Notes under the pieces: model-generated
What the model was told of the DNA's origin: nothing
Database searches by the model: none
The model's input: the letters and a program-made list of their open reading frames with translations, nothing else
In this document: piece by piece, positions 54,801 to 60,400 of the stretch
Numbering within the stretch: position 1 is the stretch's first letter
How the letters are laid out: the number at the start of each line of letters is the position of its first letter
Program-made: the position numbers and the translations under genes
Origin: Heliopora coerulea
Lineage: Eukaryota > Cnidaria > Anthozoa > Scleralcyonacea > Helioporidae
Assembly: GCA_030142905.1 (NCBI GenBank)
Contig: JASJOG010000197.1
Span: 278,501 to 342,500 of the forward strand
Direction of reading: 5' to 3'
DNA length: 64,000 nucleotides

Positions 54801-55832
54801 GTGCAGAGGTGAAAGAGTTATGGAGCAACGTTGGCAACCATTAAAACGGAGCTATGCATAACTAGACTAAAAACGCACCAAAAAACCATCAGGGTTCTAT
54901 CTCTTTTCGAATGAACCAATATCATGCAAAACAAAATTTAACCTATATAATAACCACTTGCCCCAGAAGATTGGACTAACTTAACCCAGCCTTGAACTAG
55001 AACAGTACTTAGCGATAGCTATGTGGAATGGTTGAACAGATATTATCAAAAGGTTTACCTTTTCTCCTTGTTCATGAAGTATAGAGTTCAGGTTGACCAA
55101 TTCATTACAGCGAGTAACAAGTTTTTCCGGCTCCTTTTGGATTTTGTTTTGTTCTTCCAAAGACGCTAGACATTCGTTGAAGTTACTTACGGCGGTCTTC
55201 CACTTCTCATCGAGTTCTTCTAATCTGGGATTGAAAGTTTCCAGCTGAACAAGAGCCAAAACTTCAACAGAGCGTATACGTTGCAAAGAATGGGGGAGGA
55301 GGGGGGAAATGCAAAACAGAAGAATATACAATTTTAACCGCCAATAACATGCTGTTGAAAATAATCTTAAAAATAACATTTCATTATACTCTTTCACAAA
55401 CTTTTTTTTCCAAAAGAACAGTTCAACACATTTATTTATATTACTTAAAATTAATATTTTTTTCTACGCTCATTTTCATCAGCTCTTTTATTACAACTTA
55501 AAAGCTTAAATACAGCTAGCTGTGAGTTCATATGCATACCTGCTCTTTAGGTTTGTACATGTCAAGGCCTGTACATGTGATGCGTGATTTACCAGCTGTT
55601 TTTCGTACTTTTCTTGAGCCTGCAAAACAGCTTCAAGATTATCATTCTGTGGGGATATTCGAGACTAAAACCAGACAACAAACACATTTGGCCAGTTGTT
55701 CTAAAGCTTATTAATTTTGATAAATGTTGAGAAAAAAATGACAAAAAATTTAACTCACATAATTTCCAGCTGCATCTTCTTTGATTCTTTCTGCTTCAAG
55801 TAATTTCTTTGACTTGACATCTAATTCCTGAG
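32894..55832 (-). CDS. TPR: Nucleoprotein TPR (nuclear-pore basket), C-terminal part; damaged copy
   Basis: TPR/Mlp proteins form nuclear-basket filaments and act in mRNP export and spindle-checkpoint tethering. I reconstruct 23 minus-strand exons, in order: 55832-55759, 55646-55540, 55244-55059, 54350-54130, 53394-53239, 52067-51870, 51025-50962, 50448-50205, 46095-45413, 45209-45120, 44940-44886, 44137-43967, 41796-41664, 41192-41026, 40653-40547, 40360-40263, 38965-38891, 36847-36794, 36679-36466, 36141-36053, 35656-35558, 33861-33817, 32970-32894. Coiled coil, S/T/P linker, acidic tail, VPSTPTL block and RG-rich end follow the order of vertebrate TPR. Splice phases agree at every junction except 55540/55059 (off by one) and 55059/54350, where conserved exons are absent. 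Two TAA codons interrupt the 45413-46095 exon. The N-terminal two thirds are not recognised in the window. Confidence 0.85.
32971..33816 (-). other. Last TPR intron
   Basis: Contains three GGGGCA repeats (33138-33155) and a plus-strand A/G-rich tract (33640-33740). No gene is seen inside. Confidence 0.5.
33862..35557 (-). other. Penultimate TPR intron
   Basis: No recognisable exon or element; the longest frames are under 100 codons and look random. Confidence 0.5.
35558..36679 (-). CDS. TPR: TPR late exons (36679-36466, 36141-36053, 35656-35558)
   Basis: Exon one: DEGAESSSVLSSVVSSNSVE through ERGESQSNIN, acceptor TTTCTGCAG, donor GTAAGT. Exon two: ELEIAEEEEEGSVGDEAIEI then KPLKVERST, donor GTAAAT. 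Exon three: GLAKETCGEETCRSSTPEPP then VSSSSRAAGQATQ, donor GTATAT. Phases 1-2-1-1 agree. Reading through the last donor would give a stop at 35499, a possible short isoform. Confidence 0.75.
36794..38965 (-). CDS. TPR: TPR exons flanking a 1.94-kb insertion (38965-38891, 36847-36794)
   Basis: Exon one: GLRVDDTRFDIMASTGDADD then ADLSF, donor GTGAGT, phase 1. Exon two: DNVVPDLDEAADIEFTSE, acceptor TTACTAG, donor GTAAAT. The acceptor and first bases of exon two (TTACTAGACAAT on the minus strand) are a 12-bp target duplication of the element at 36855-38791, so the exon now sits next to transposon sequence in place of its original polypyrimidine tract. Confidence 0.75.
36903..36975 (-). repeat. 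tRNA-like SINE head
   Basis: On the minus strand GACTCGA and TCGAGTC form a perfect 7-bp acceptor stem. Also present are TAGCTCAACAGGTAGAGC (D arm/A box) and GCGAGTTCAAATCCCGC (T arm/B box). The anticodon stem does not pair well, so it is a tRNA-derived SINE head and not a working tRNA. Confidence 0.55.
37610..37834 (-). pseudogene. C-terminal remnant of a Kolobok/Mutator-like transposase
   Basis: The minus-strand frame gives HDTAAVNVIKKLGIEPGKYF, then LDGMEKADKRRVLKAYYKNR, GKRKQKNDKSVDQEGKTYEA and a stop at 37610. The ending GxxPGxxxxxxxxxxDxxRxxxAxxK...RKxK...EGxxYEAG is one I associate with the C-terminus of Mutator-like/Kolobok transposases common in cnidarians. Upstream coding sequence is absent, so only about 75 residues survive inside the composite element. 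Confidence 0.5.
38966..40262 (-). other. TPR intron
   Basis: Contains a run of about 14 C at 39555-39569. No exon or element end recognised. Confidence 0.5.
40263..40653 (-). CDS. TPR: TPR conserved C-terminal exons (40653-40547, 40360-40263)
   Basis: Exon one: GQPGNSGFDDSDDCMVPSTP then TLFIPKRSDGFGEMIR, the block best conserved with vertebrate TPR and the main reason for the gene name. Donor GTATGG, phase 2. Exon two: SPHVQHPWFLFGSSAETSLN then QTGGLAMGMSEE, donor GTTACT, phase 1. Confidence 0.85.
41026..41796 (-). CDS. TPR: TPR acidic exon and following exon (41796-41664, 41192-41026)
   Basis: Exon one: IVCIDDESGEDEADKDDVIE then EEEEEEEDIVEVIDDDMDIK, the counterpart of the VIVIDSDDEE acidic block of TPR. 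Exon two: DVSDNVLVTGVSTPSTSSQE through VRLVRSQSHLASFTFAQ. Its donor is CAG-GCAAGT, a GC donor. The alternative GT four bases on would put the next exon out of frame, so a GC-AG intron is favoured. Confidence 0.8.
42500..42509 (+). promoter_or_regulatory. Possible TATA box antisense to TPR
   Basis: GCTATAAAAGGG lies in a GC-richer patch about 410 bp upstream of the plus-strand ORF at 42915. The spacing leaves room for a 5' leader. Weak evidence by itself. Confidence 0.25.
42915..43340 (+). CDS. Unrecognised 141-residue ORF inside a TPR intron, opposite strand
   Basis: An ATG at 42915 opens a frame to a stop at 43338. The protein has a Ser/Thr/Pro-rich start (HPTARTSTSAQSTTPRPAGL), a basic segment (SKYDRNKAYYPKNKSAIKES), and a helical, charged stretch (VEVRKKINTVRNQLLSNGKP, IEVMELLLDCWLSQN). 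The last ATG before the basic region (near 42945, MLGRSH) could also be the start. No family is recognised. It lies antisense to TPR in the intron 41797-43966 with a TATA-like sequence upstream, so it may be a nested gene or part of an uncharacterised element. Confidence 0.4.
   Translation: MPLSNSFVANMLGRSHPTARTSTSAQSTTPRPAGLSKYDRNKAYYPKNKSAIKESKAYYGFKMEVKRDEEGCLVEVRKKINTVRNQLLSNGKPAGNIEVMELLLDCWLSQNSSNGQQAQNIIQAATSLQTNSPPIFSSIET
43641..43690. repeat. Perfect 50-bp hairpin
   Basis: Two 23-bp arms (GGTCTTCATTAATTATTAAA then GAT, and its exact complement) flank a TCTT loop, in a TPR intron. Confidence 0.9.
43967..45209 (-). CDS. TPR: TPR acidic-tail exons (45209-45120, 44940-44886, 44137-43967)
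   Basis: Exon one: INTEPGHAERVGGQQLQGPG then SKRLRDRE, like the basic patch before the acidic domain. Exon two: SGEAGRVEQSLKKARTEV, acceptor CACGTAG, donor GTAAGA. Exon three: 57 codons, EEERLEGETSEIDDEDVLVS through EVAEDVGDPE, donor GTTTGT. Phases 1, 2 and 0 agree with their neighbours. Confidence 0.75.
45413..46095 (-). CDS. TPR: TPR linker exon with two in-frame TAA codons
   Basis: Starts ENEKLKKKNQQFQRLQLQAQ and passes into Ser/Thr/Val/Pro-rich sequence (SIRPMALTTITA, SSVFPSVSSEVTSSPSVS) like the TPR region after the coiled coil. In-frame TAA codons lie at 45864-45866 and 45786-45788. A 144-bp segment, 45887-45744, starts GTTAAG, ends CAACCCAG and would, if spliced, remove both stops without changing frame (an exitron-like intron). 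Otherwise the copy is truncated here. Donor of the whole exon is GTTGAG, phase 1; a 5-bp-flanked BEL/Pao element lies 45 bp upstream of the acceptor. Confidence 0.7.
46141..46339 (-). repeat. BEL/Pao 3' LTR
   Basis: Starts TG and ends CA. It matches the 5' LTR with a few substitutions and small indels, for example AGCAGAAAAGCTTC against AGCAGAAATGCTTC. Confidence 0.9.
46469..47479 (-). CDS. BEL/Pao integrase
   Basis: An open frame of 336 codons. An HHCC-type remnant (CRECRRRF) is followed by the RNase-H-fold core: first Asp in RVGVDYGGPF, second in VVSDNGTNFVGAERELRELL, Glu in HFGGVFESMIKSSKKAM. The C-terminal region (WKRWRRVQQLLEQFCARWRK, GDVVLLMEPKARRGEWRLG) is the domain that ends BEL/Pao Pol proteins. 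The core is intact, but its N-terminus joins protease-like sequence directly, so it was left by an internal deletion and would not be made as a normal polyprotein product. Confidence 0.9.
   Translation of the reverse strand: MRTKYWIVKGLRAVRNVIEACRECRRRFRAKPTEQMMTPLPEERLKLPLRAFERVGVDYGGPFLTKQGRRRAKAKRYLCLFTCLNTRAVHLEMAYSLDTDSFNAFIRMTSRRGTSTYVVSDNGTNFVGAERELRELLETFDQDKIINATTQQHRIEWKFNPSSAPHFGGVFESMIKSSKKAMRAIIGDASVTDEELQTAIIGAEGQLNSRPITYVGSDVNDLTPLTPNHFIVGRLGGQYAPEAFDVDETCNPWKRWRRVQQLLEQFCARWRKEFLPSLNKWGKWYHPRRNMKEGDVVLLMEPKARRGEWRLGRITEVHPGKDGLVRVVKVRVGESV
47437..49354 (-). pseudogene. BEL/Pao Gag and protease, frame-broken
   Basis: The start MSQKNQDIRPQSLTMDKQD at 49354 opens a Gag N-terminus of about 155 codons to a stop at 48884. 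A Lys/Glu/Gln-rich coiled region (48455-48799) follows. Then comes a DUF1759-like block LPTFSGENKADYAPWKAAF near 48410, a Cys-rich zinc-knuckle region (CFPCLAMGHQSKDC, 47875-48234), and a protease-like piece MNVMLDPCSQELSLRGQVQS (47697). Stops separate the blocks. The last piece runs straight into the integrase region. Confidence 0.8.
49442..49644 (-). repeat. BEL/Pao 5' LTR
   Basis: On the minus strand it is followed by TTTGGTCCTTCAAGAGCCGG, the likely primer-binding region. Confidence 0.85.
49730..49965 (+). repeat. CACA/GCAC-rich low-complexity tract
   Basis: Irregular ACACAC, CGCACAC and AGCAC motifs. Long frames here result from composition only. Confidence 0.8.
50205..52067 (-). CDS. 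TPR: TPR coiled-coil exons (52067-51870, 51025-50962, 50448-50205)
   Basis: The first exon (LKKVARGYKAEYDKLKEEEE through TQTSNASK, 66 codons) matches the TPR (I/V)AR-YK--Y--LK landmark. The second is a 64-bp exon (EKEEKSKKTLNSATKRIQPL) with acceptor TTCATTAG and donor GTGAGT. The third, 244 bp, encodes LKDKYSSENAELKNSVEEDR, RQKKAAMVQAANKRQM and a Lys/Glu-rich helix ending FLEREAAKE. Phases 0-0-1-2 are consistent across all three and into the next exon at 46095. Confidence 0.8.
52338..53242 (-). mobile_element. Non-autonomous hAT element inserted at the end of a TPR exon
   Basis: Terminal inverted repeats TAGGGTGAGACGG (52338) and its partner ending CCGCCTCACCCTA (53242) differ at one position, with CGGTTTT/CGGTTATTTCGG-rich subterminal sequence on both sides. 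The 8-bp flanks TGATTTAT and TGTATCAT match at 5 of 8. Inside is only the C-terminal part of a hAT transposase. The element separates the TPR coding sequence of exon 53239-53394 from a surviving GTGAGA donor. Confidence 0.75.
52514..52951 (-). pseudogene. hAT C-terminal dimerisation domain
   Basis: An open frame of 145 codons whose last 70 residues, DPLKWWQRHELELPLLSQLA, KRYLSTQASSSPSERLFSKA and GLVITPARAQLKP, are the classic hATC block. The N-terminal part (RRRTSAKTCGQTRRLL) has no finger or catalytic core. It cannot transpose itself. Confidence 0.85.
53239..53394 (-). CDS. TPR: TPR coiled-coil exon ending in a transposon terminal repeat
   Basis: Acceptor TTGTTTTAG. Encodes 52 codons, TETTKIQEELNSLKSENTTA through EEVIENMKTMIHR. 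The last bases lie in the terminal repeat of a hAT element (TAGGGTGAGG), whose AGG-GTGAGG makes a strong donor and leaves phase 0, as the next exon (52067, LKKVARGYKAEYDKLK) requires. The probable original donor, CAA-GTGAGA, survives on the far side of the hAT at 52327-52328. Confidence 0.7.
53455..53815 (+). repeat. tRNA-derived SINE copies in a TPR intron
   Basis: Two tails (TTACCCTGAGGATGATTCTG at about 53510; GTACCCTGACGTGGATTCTA at about 53767) and a tRNA-like head at 53639-53712 (TAGCTCAATTGGTGGAGCAG, GCGAGTTCGAATCCCGC). It is the same family as the ends of the 36855-38791 element. Confidence 0.65.
54130..54350 (-). CDS. TPR: TPR coiled-coil exon
   Basis: Acceptor CTCCATGCAG. Encodes YHYDDRWRSRTNQLIEQCQQ, then ADPDDLRKLQEEKKQLLAQQ and EALRNEISRLQAEINVKR; donor AGG-GTTTGT. 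It matches the TPR block RWKxRxxxLxxQ..DP. It needs one base from the preceding exon, but no such exon can be found between 54351 and 55058. About 150 residues expected from family alignments, including the strongly conserved part after the HEQGEK block, are therefore missing here. Confidence 0.75.
55059..55832 (-). CDS. TPR: TPR coiled-coil exons (55832-55759, 55646-55540, 55244-55059)
   Basis: The first exon gives QELDVKSKKLLEAERIKEDA, the second NDNLEAVLQAQEKYEKQLVN then HASHVQAL, the third LETFNPRLEELDEKWKTAVS through CNELVNLNSILHEQGEK. Donors are GTGAGT, GTATGC and GTAAAC; acceptors end TTTCAG, CCACAG and TTCAG. The second exon enters in phase 0 and is 107 bp, so it leaves in phase 2, but the third needs phase 0. 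Reading its 3' part one base over (MYKPKEQ) restores both the phase and TPR-like sequence, which implies a one-base deletion near 55570. Confidence 0.75.
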
Positions 55833-55895
55833 CTGAAATGATTGAAATGAAAAAATTCTAAGTTGTACTAAATTACTCATCAGTAACTATGACTA

Positions 55896-56721
55896 CAGTG
55901 AAGTCTCGCTATAACGTGGTATATGGGGTCCACGTTATAGCTGAAGCACGTTATATCGAAACGTATCGAAAATAGGGATTTGGCATGGGGAAATGGTGCA
56001 GGTCGCAGGAAAGTATAAAACATGAATACGTTGTCGTTGACATGACAAGCATCAAAGCTGTAAAAAAGAACACAAACACACGTGGTAGTTGTAAGTTAGA
56101 TATTGTTTTAATAGTTTTAAGAAGTATTAAAGAAGTCTGTTACTTTTGATTGTTTGCATGTTTTCCGAGCTTCGCCTTTTGCACGATGCAACAAATTGCG
56201 GAGGTGAAAAACAGCTGTGGCAGCAGAATTCTCGTATGTTTCAGCCCATTTCAATGTTGTTTCAATGCAATGCACCACACCTTTCATTGATGGCATCGGG
56301 TTCGGGTTCGTCGTCCTCGTCCTCCTCCTCGTCCTCCTCGTCCTCCTCGTCCTCCTCCTCGTCCTCCTCGTCGTCCTCCTCCTCCTCCTCGTCCTCCTCG
56401 TCGTCGTCCTCCTCGTCGTCCTCCTCCTCCTCGTCCTCGTCCTCGTCCTCGTCGTCGTCCTCGTCTTCCTCCTCGTCGTCGTCCTCGTCCTCCTCCTCGT
56501 CCTCCTCCTCCTCCTCGTCCTCCTCCTCGTCGTCCTCGTCCTCGTCGTCGTCCTCGTCCTCCTCCTCGTCCTCCTCCTCCTCCTCGTCCTCCTCGTCGTC
56601 CTCCTCCTCGTCGTCCTCGTCGTCCTCGTCGTCGTCCTCCTCGTCGTCCTCGTCGTCCTCGTCGTCCTCGTCGTCGTCCTCGTCGTCCTCGTCCTCGTTC
56701 TCGTCCTCGTCGTCGTCCTCG

Positions 56722-56766
<45 letters not shown>

Positions 56767-56790
56767 TCCTCGTCGTCGTCCTCGTCGTCA

Positions 56791-56835
<45 letters not shown>

Positions 56836-58407
56836 TCCTCGTCGTCGTCCTCGTCGTCGTCCTCGTCGTCGTCCTCGTCCTCCTCCTCCTCCTCCTCCTC
56901 CTCCTCCTCCTCCTCCTCCTCCTCCTCCTCCTCCTCCTCCTCCTCGTCCTCCTCCTCGTCCTCCTCCTCGTCCTCGTCCTCCTCCTCCTCCTCCTCCTCC
57001 TCCTCCTCCTCCTCCTCCTCCTCGTCCCCCTCCTCCTCCTCCTCGTCGTCCTCGTCCTCCTCCTCGTCGTCGTCGTCCTCCTCCTCCTCCTCCTCCTCCT
57101 CCTCCTCCTCCTCCTCGTCCTCCTCCTCCTCCTCCTCCTCCTCCTCCTCCTCCTCCTCGTCCTCCTCCTCCTCCTCGTCCTCCTCCTCCTCCTCCTCCTC
57201 CTCCTCGTCGTCCTCCTCCTCCTCCTCCTCCTCGTCCTCCTCGTCGTCGTCGTCCTCCTCCTCGTCGTCCTCGTCCTCGTCCTCCACCTCCTCCTCGTCG
57301 TCCTCCTCCTCGTCGTCCTCCACCTCCTCCTCGTCGTCCTCGTCCTCCTCCTCGTCGTCCTCCACCTCCTCCTCGTCGTCCTCGTCCTCGTCCTCCTCCT
57401 CGTCGTCCTCCACCTCCTCCTCGTCGTCCTCGTCCTCGTCCTCCTCCTCCTCCTCGTCGTCCTCCACCTCCTCCTCGTCGTCCTCGTCCTCGTCCTCCTC
57501 CTCCTCCTCGTCGTCCTCCACCTCCTCCTCGTCCTCCTCCTCGTCGTCCTCCACCTCCTCCTCGTCGTCCTCGTCCTCGTCCTCCTCCACCTCCTCCTCG
57601 TCGTCCTCGTCCTCCTCCTCGTCGTCCTCGTCCTCGTCCTCCTCCTCCTCCTCGTCGTCCTCCACCTCCTCCTCGTCGTCCTCGTCCTCGTCCTCCTCCT
57701 CGTCGTCCTCCACCTCCTCCTCGTCGTCCTCGTCCTCGTCCTCCTCCTCGTCGTCCTCCACCTCCTCCACGTCGTCCTCCTCCTCCTCCTCCTCGTCGTC
57801 CTCCTCCTCCACGTCGTCCTCGTCGTCCTCCTCCTCCTCGTCGTCCTCCTCCTCCTCCTCCTCCTCCTCCTCATCATCATCATCATCCTCATCATCATCA
57901 TCATCATCCTCATCATCATCATCATCACTTTCTAGTTCTGATTGTGGTTCTTGTTGAGCACTGAAAGTGATCTTGTCCTCCATCATTTTGGACGACACTT
58001 TTTCGTTCTCGTCAACGTTGATCCAGGTGTTCACCTTAATCTCGTTAATAATACCCAGGCTTCTAAGAAATGCTGTAAGACTTTCTCTTCTTTCCATTCA
58101 AACTTGCCGTGATTTACAATTACAGCGCAAACCACGTGCACAAACAGAGAAAGAGAGTAAACAATAAAACACAGGCCAAGAAGCGGACCTCTACGAAGGT
58201 AGTACTGTATGAATCGTGATTGGCTAATTCCCGTGCCTAGAACTACTCCCTGATTGGCTACTAATGATCCGCTTGTGCTCAATGGTTCTACCAAGTAAAC
58301 AGGGTTTGTAAATCTGTTTAGTGATTGAGAAATTTGGGGTCCAAAGATTTGCCACGTTATACCGAGTCGCGTGCTATACCGATGCGCGTTATAGCGACGC
58401 TCCACTG
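55896..58407 (-). mobile_element. pogo/Tigger-type DNA transposon with expanded acidic repeat
   Basis: Terminal repeats CAGTGAAGTCTCGCTATAAC at 55896 and its complement ending at 58407 (GTTATAGCGACGCTCCACTG) are flanked by TA on both sides, the Tigger target duplication. The minus strand ends in a Tigger-like C-terminus (CIETTLKWAETYENSAATAV then KQSKVTDFF). The DDE core is missing. It lies just upstream of the first recognised TPR exon. Confidence 0.75.
56290..57926 (-). repeat. GAG/GAC trinucleotide repeat of about 1.6 kb
   Basis: On the minus strand the tract is almost wholly GAG, GAA, GAC and GAT codons, giving poly-Glu/Asp from an ATG at 58097. The tract is open in other frames too, as Ser, Arg/Thr or Leu/Val repeats. 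Sub-blocks of about 60 bp with a GAGGTGGAGGAC phrase repeat at 57285-57770, showing higher-order expansion. The true Tigger C-terminus is reached in a different frame from the Glu/Asp one. Confidence 0.9.
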
Positions 58408-60049
58408 TATTTAGTTCAAGAAAAGGAAAATTGGTTTGGTTCATAGTATTTGCCCTTGTAATTGATGTTTGTCAGAATATAGAACAAATCAGGCCATGAT
58501 TCAAGCACTGCCTTAACATTATTATCATCCTTTTTATATTGACAAGTACTGGAGCAAGTACTGTTTCAACTCAGAAGATAATTTACATCAGCAATCCTGG
58601 TGAGGTGCATGAGCTTACTACCATTCAGTTTTCCCATACTATCTGATGGCCTAAAATAAGAAAATATACTGGTAACTGCTTTACAGGGCATGAAATTTCA
58701 CAAATCCTCATATCCATGGTAACACATACTAAATTTTAACTTTGGATGCTATATACCACAAGTTCACCACCCTGATAGGATTCCATTAAATTTTGGTTTC
58801 CACTAAATCACCCTAACTGATCCTGGTCACCTCTAGTCATCACTTACGGTTCCTAAAACCTAATTTTTTTTTTTTCCTTTAAAAAGCCACTAGCTGAAAA
58901 CTTAACAAATTCAAGTTTTACATGTACACATAAAATTGTGTGCGTTAGCCTTGAACAAGCAATGAGCTACAGAATCAATGGGATGCCTTACAGACCACTT
59001 GATACACATTAAAAATATTGCTTTGCAAACAACCTGTTATTATCTCAAGTGTGAGGATGATTATGAATGAATGTAACTTCAAGTGGAACAAAATTCCTTG
59101 TAATTTGTTAACTCTGGTGTGCACATTTTTGCCAGCAGATTTTTTGCAAAAGATTTGTTTTTGCATAATTTTCACAGCTTGTCAATGACTTCAACACAGT
59201 ACAAAACAAGTGTTAAGGAATTGCAACACAATATTTATAACAACAGTATGAAAACAGATGCAAAAAAAAAATTCCTATTAAACAACATTCCGTACGACAT
59301 GACAAATTAACTCTATTTTTGCTGAAACACAAGACTTAAGAAGTCCCAATTTTATTCCATTGTGCTTTCAAAATATAGGATATGTCATTTCAGGGAATTT
59401 AACTTAATCTAGCAACTTATAAAAGAGTAGAATAAGTCATGGCTAATATAGGCTAAACCAAAAAAAAATAAGCCACAGATAACAGCAAAAATAGTCAATT
59501 ATTACATTATTTGGGACAATAATAATGCAAAGCTAATCTGAGCCACTAGAATACCTAAGAAGTTGCACCATTCTGGGCATATATATTTTAGCTGTGACTT
59601 ATTTTTCCTTGCACAGCTGTCCCAACAGTTTTATATTCCAATAAGTTCTATGTTGGATACAGTGTGTAGATAAATGAATGCACATGGCATACCACCAGAT
59701 GTATTCCTTGATAGAAAACTTGAAATGACTGTGATCCCCTTGTTTGTACTTGAAGAAATTACTTATACCAGAGACAAAGTTTTCTCCCTATTATGTCTTG
59801 AAAGTTCAAACTAGGTTTTTTGCCCCAAAGACTGAGCCCCAGGGACAAAATGGCTTGCCAGTTACTTCCACTCTTGTCTGAAAATTTGACACAACTCCCT
59901 GAAGTTATGAACATGCACAATTCATTACCAACTTCTGTCACCAATACGATAGACTCAATAATCTTTCTTGTTCTTCAGAATTAACTTCATGCATGAAAAA
60001 TCTTATTTTTAATAATTATAAAATTCTCTATTCTAGTAAGTCCAGTAAC
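58408..60049. other. Non-coding stretch
   Basis: AT-rich, with only short frames. A TTATTTTAG acceptor-like site at 58656 opens a short frame but shows no TPR-like coiled coil. The N-terminal TPR exons must lie beyond the window or elsewhere. Confidence 0.45.
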
Positions 60050-60400
60050 AACAATCAACTTTTAATTACAGAAGCACTGCACATTAAGTTTATTAAACCA
60101 GAACTCAACTTGGATCTTAAGGCTAGCAAAGAGTTGTCTCTTTTCACCTAGATATACTTCTATCAGCTTTCCTACTCATCCATAACATCCTTAATCTGTC
60201 ACATCCTGTCATCACCATCTACCACTATTACATATTACTCATTAACATTTGACATGTAAATATAGCCACATAGGCATTCTTCTTTGTCACTGATGATGTC
60301 ATCACGGTTTTTGTATATATAAAGGCCTAGGTATGTTTGTGTAAAGTCACCTGGTCTGAAGATGATTTTGTGATAAAATCAAAATATTACCATTTCACTT
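60050..60400 (+). pseudogene. 3' end of a fourth Penelope-like element
   Basis: Bases of about 60052-60151 read EALHIKFIKPELNLDLKASK then ELSLFT and stop. This is the usual C-terminal helix (EA-x-HI-x-KP-x-LN) of GIY-YIG PLE proteins. A 3' region follows with TTTGTATATATAAAGGC and GGTCTGAAGATGATTTTG, typical of such elements. No RT or nuclease core precedes it, so only the last part is present. Confidence 0.55.

Noticed and set aside
56117..57957. Open frames of about 600 codons in several frames (poly-Ser, Arg/Thr, Leu/Val, Glu/Asp)
   Set aside because: All result from one triplet repeat; only the surrounding Tigger sequence has family content.
58560..58656. Additional TPR exon after a TTATTTTAG acceptor
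   Set aside because: The frame closes within about 28 codons and has no coiled-coil or TPR-like sequence.
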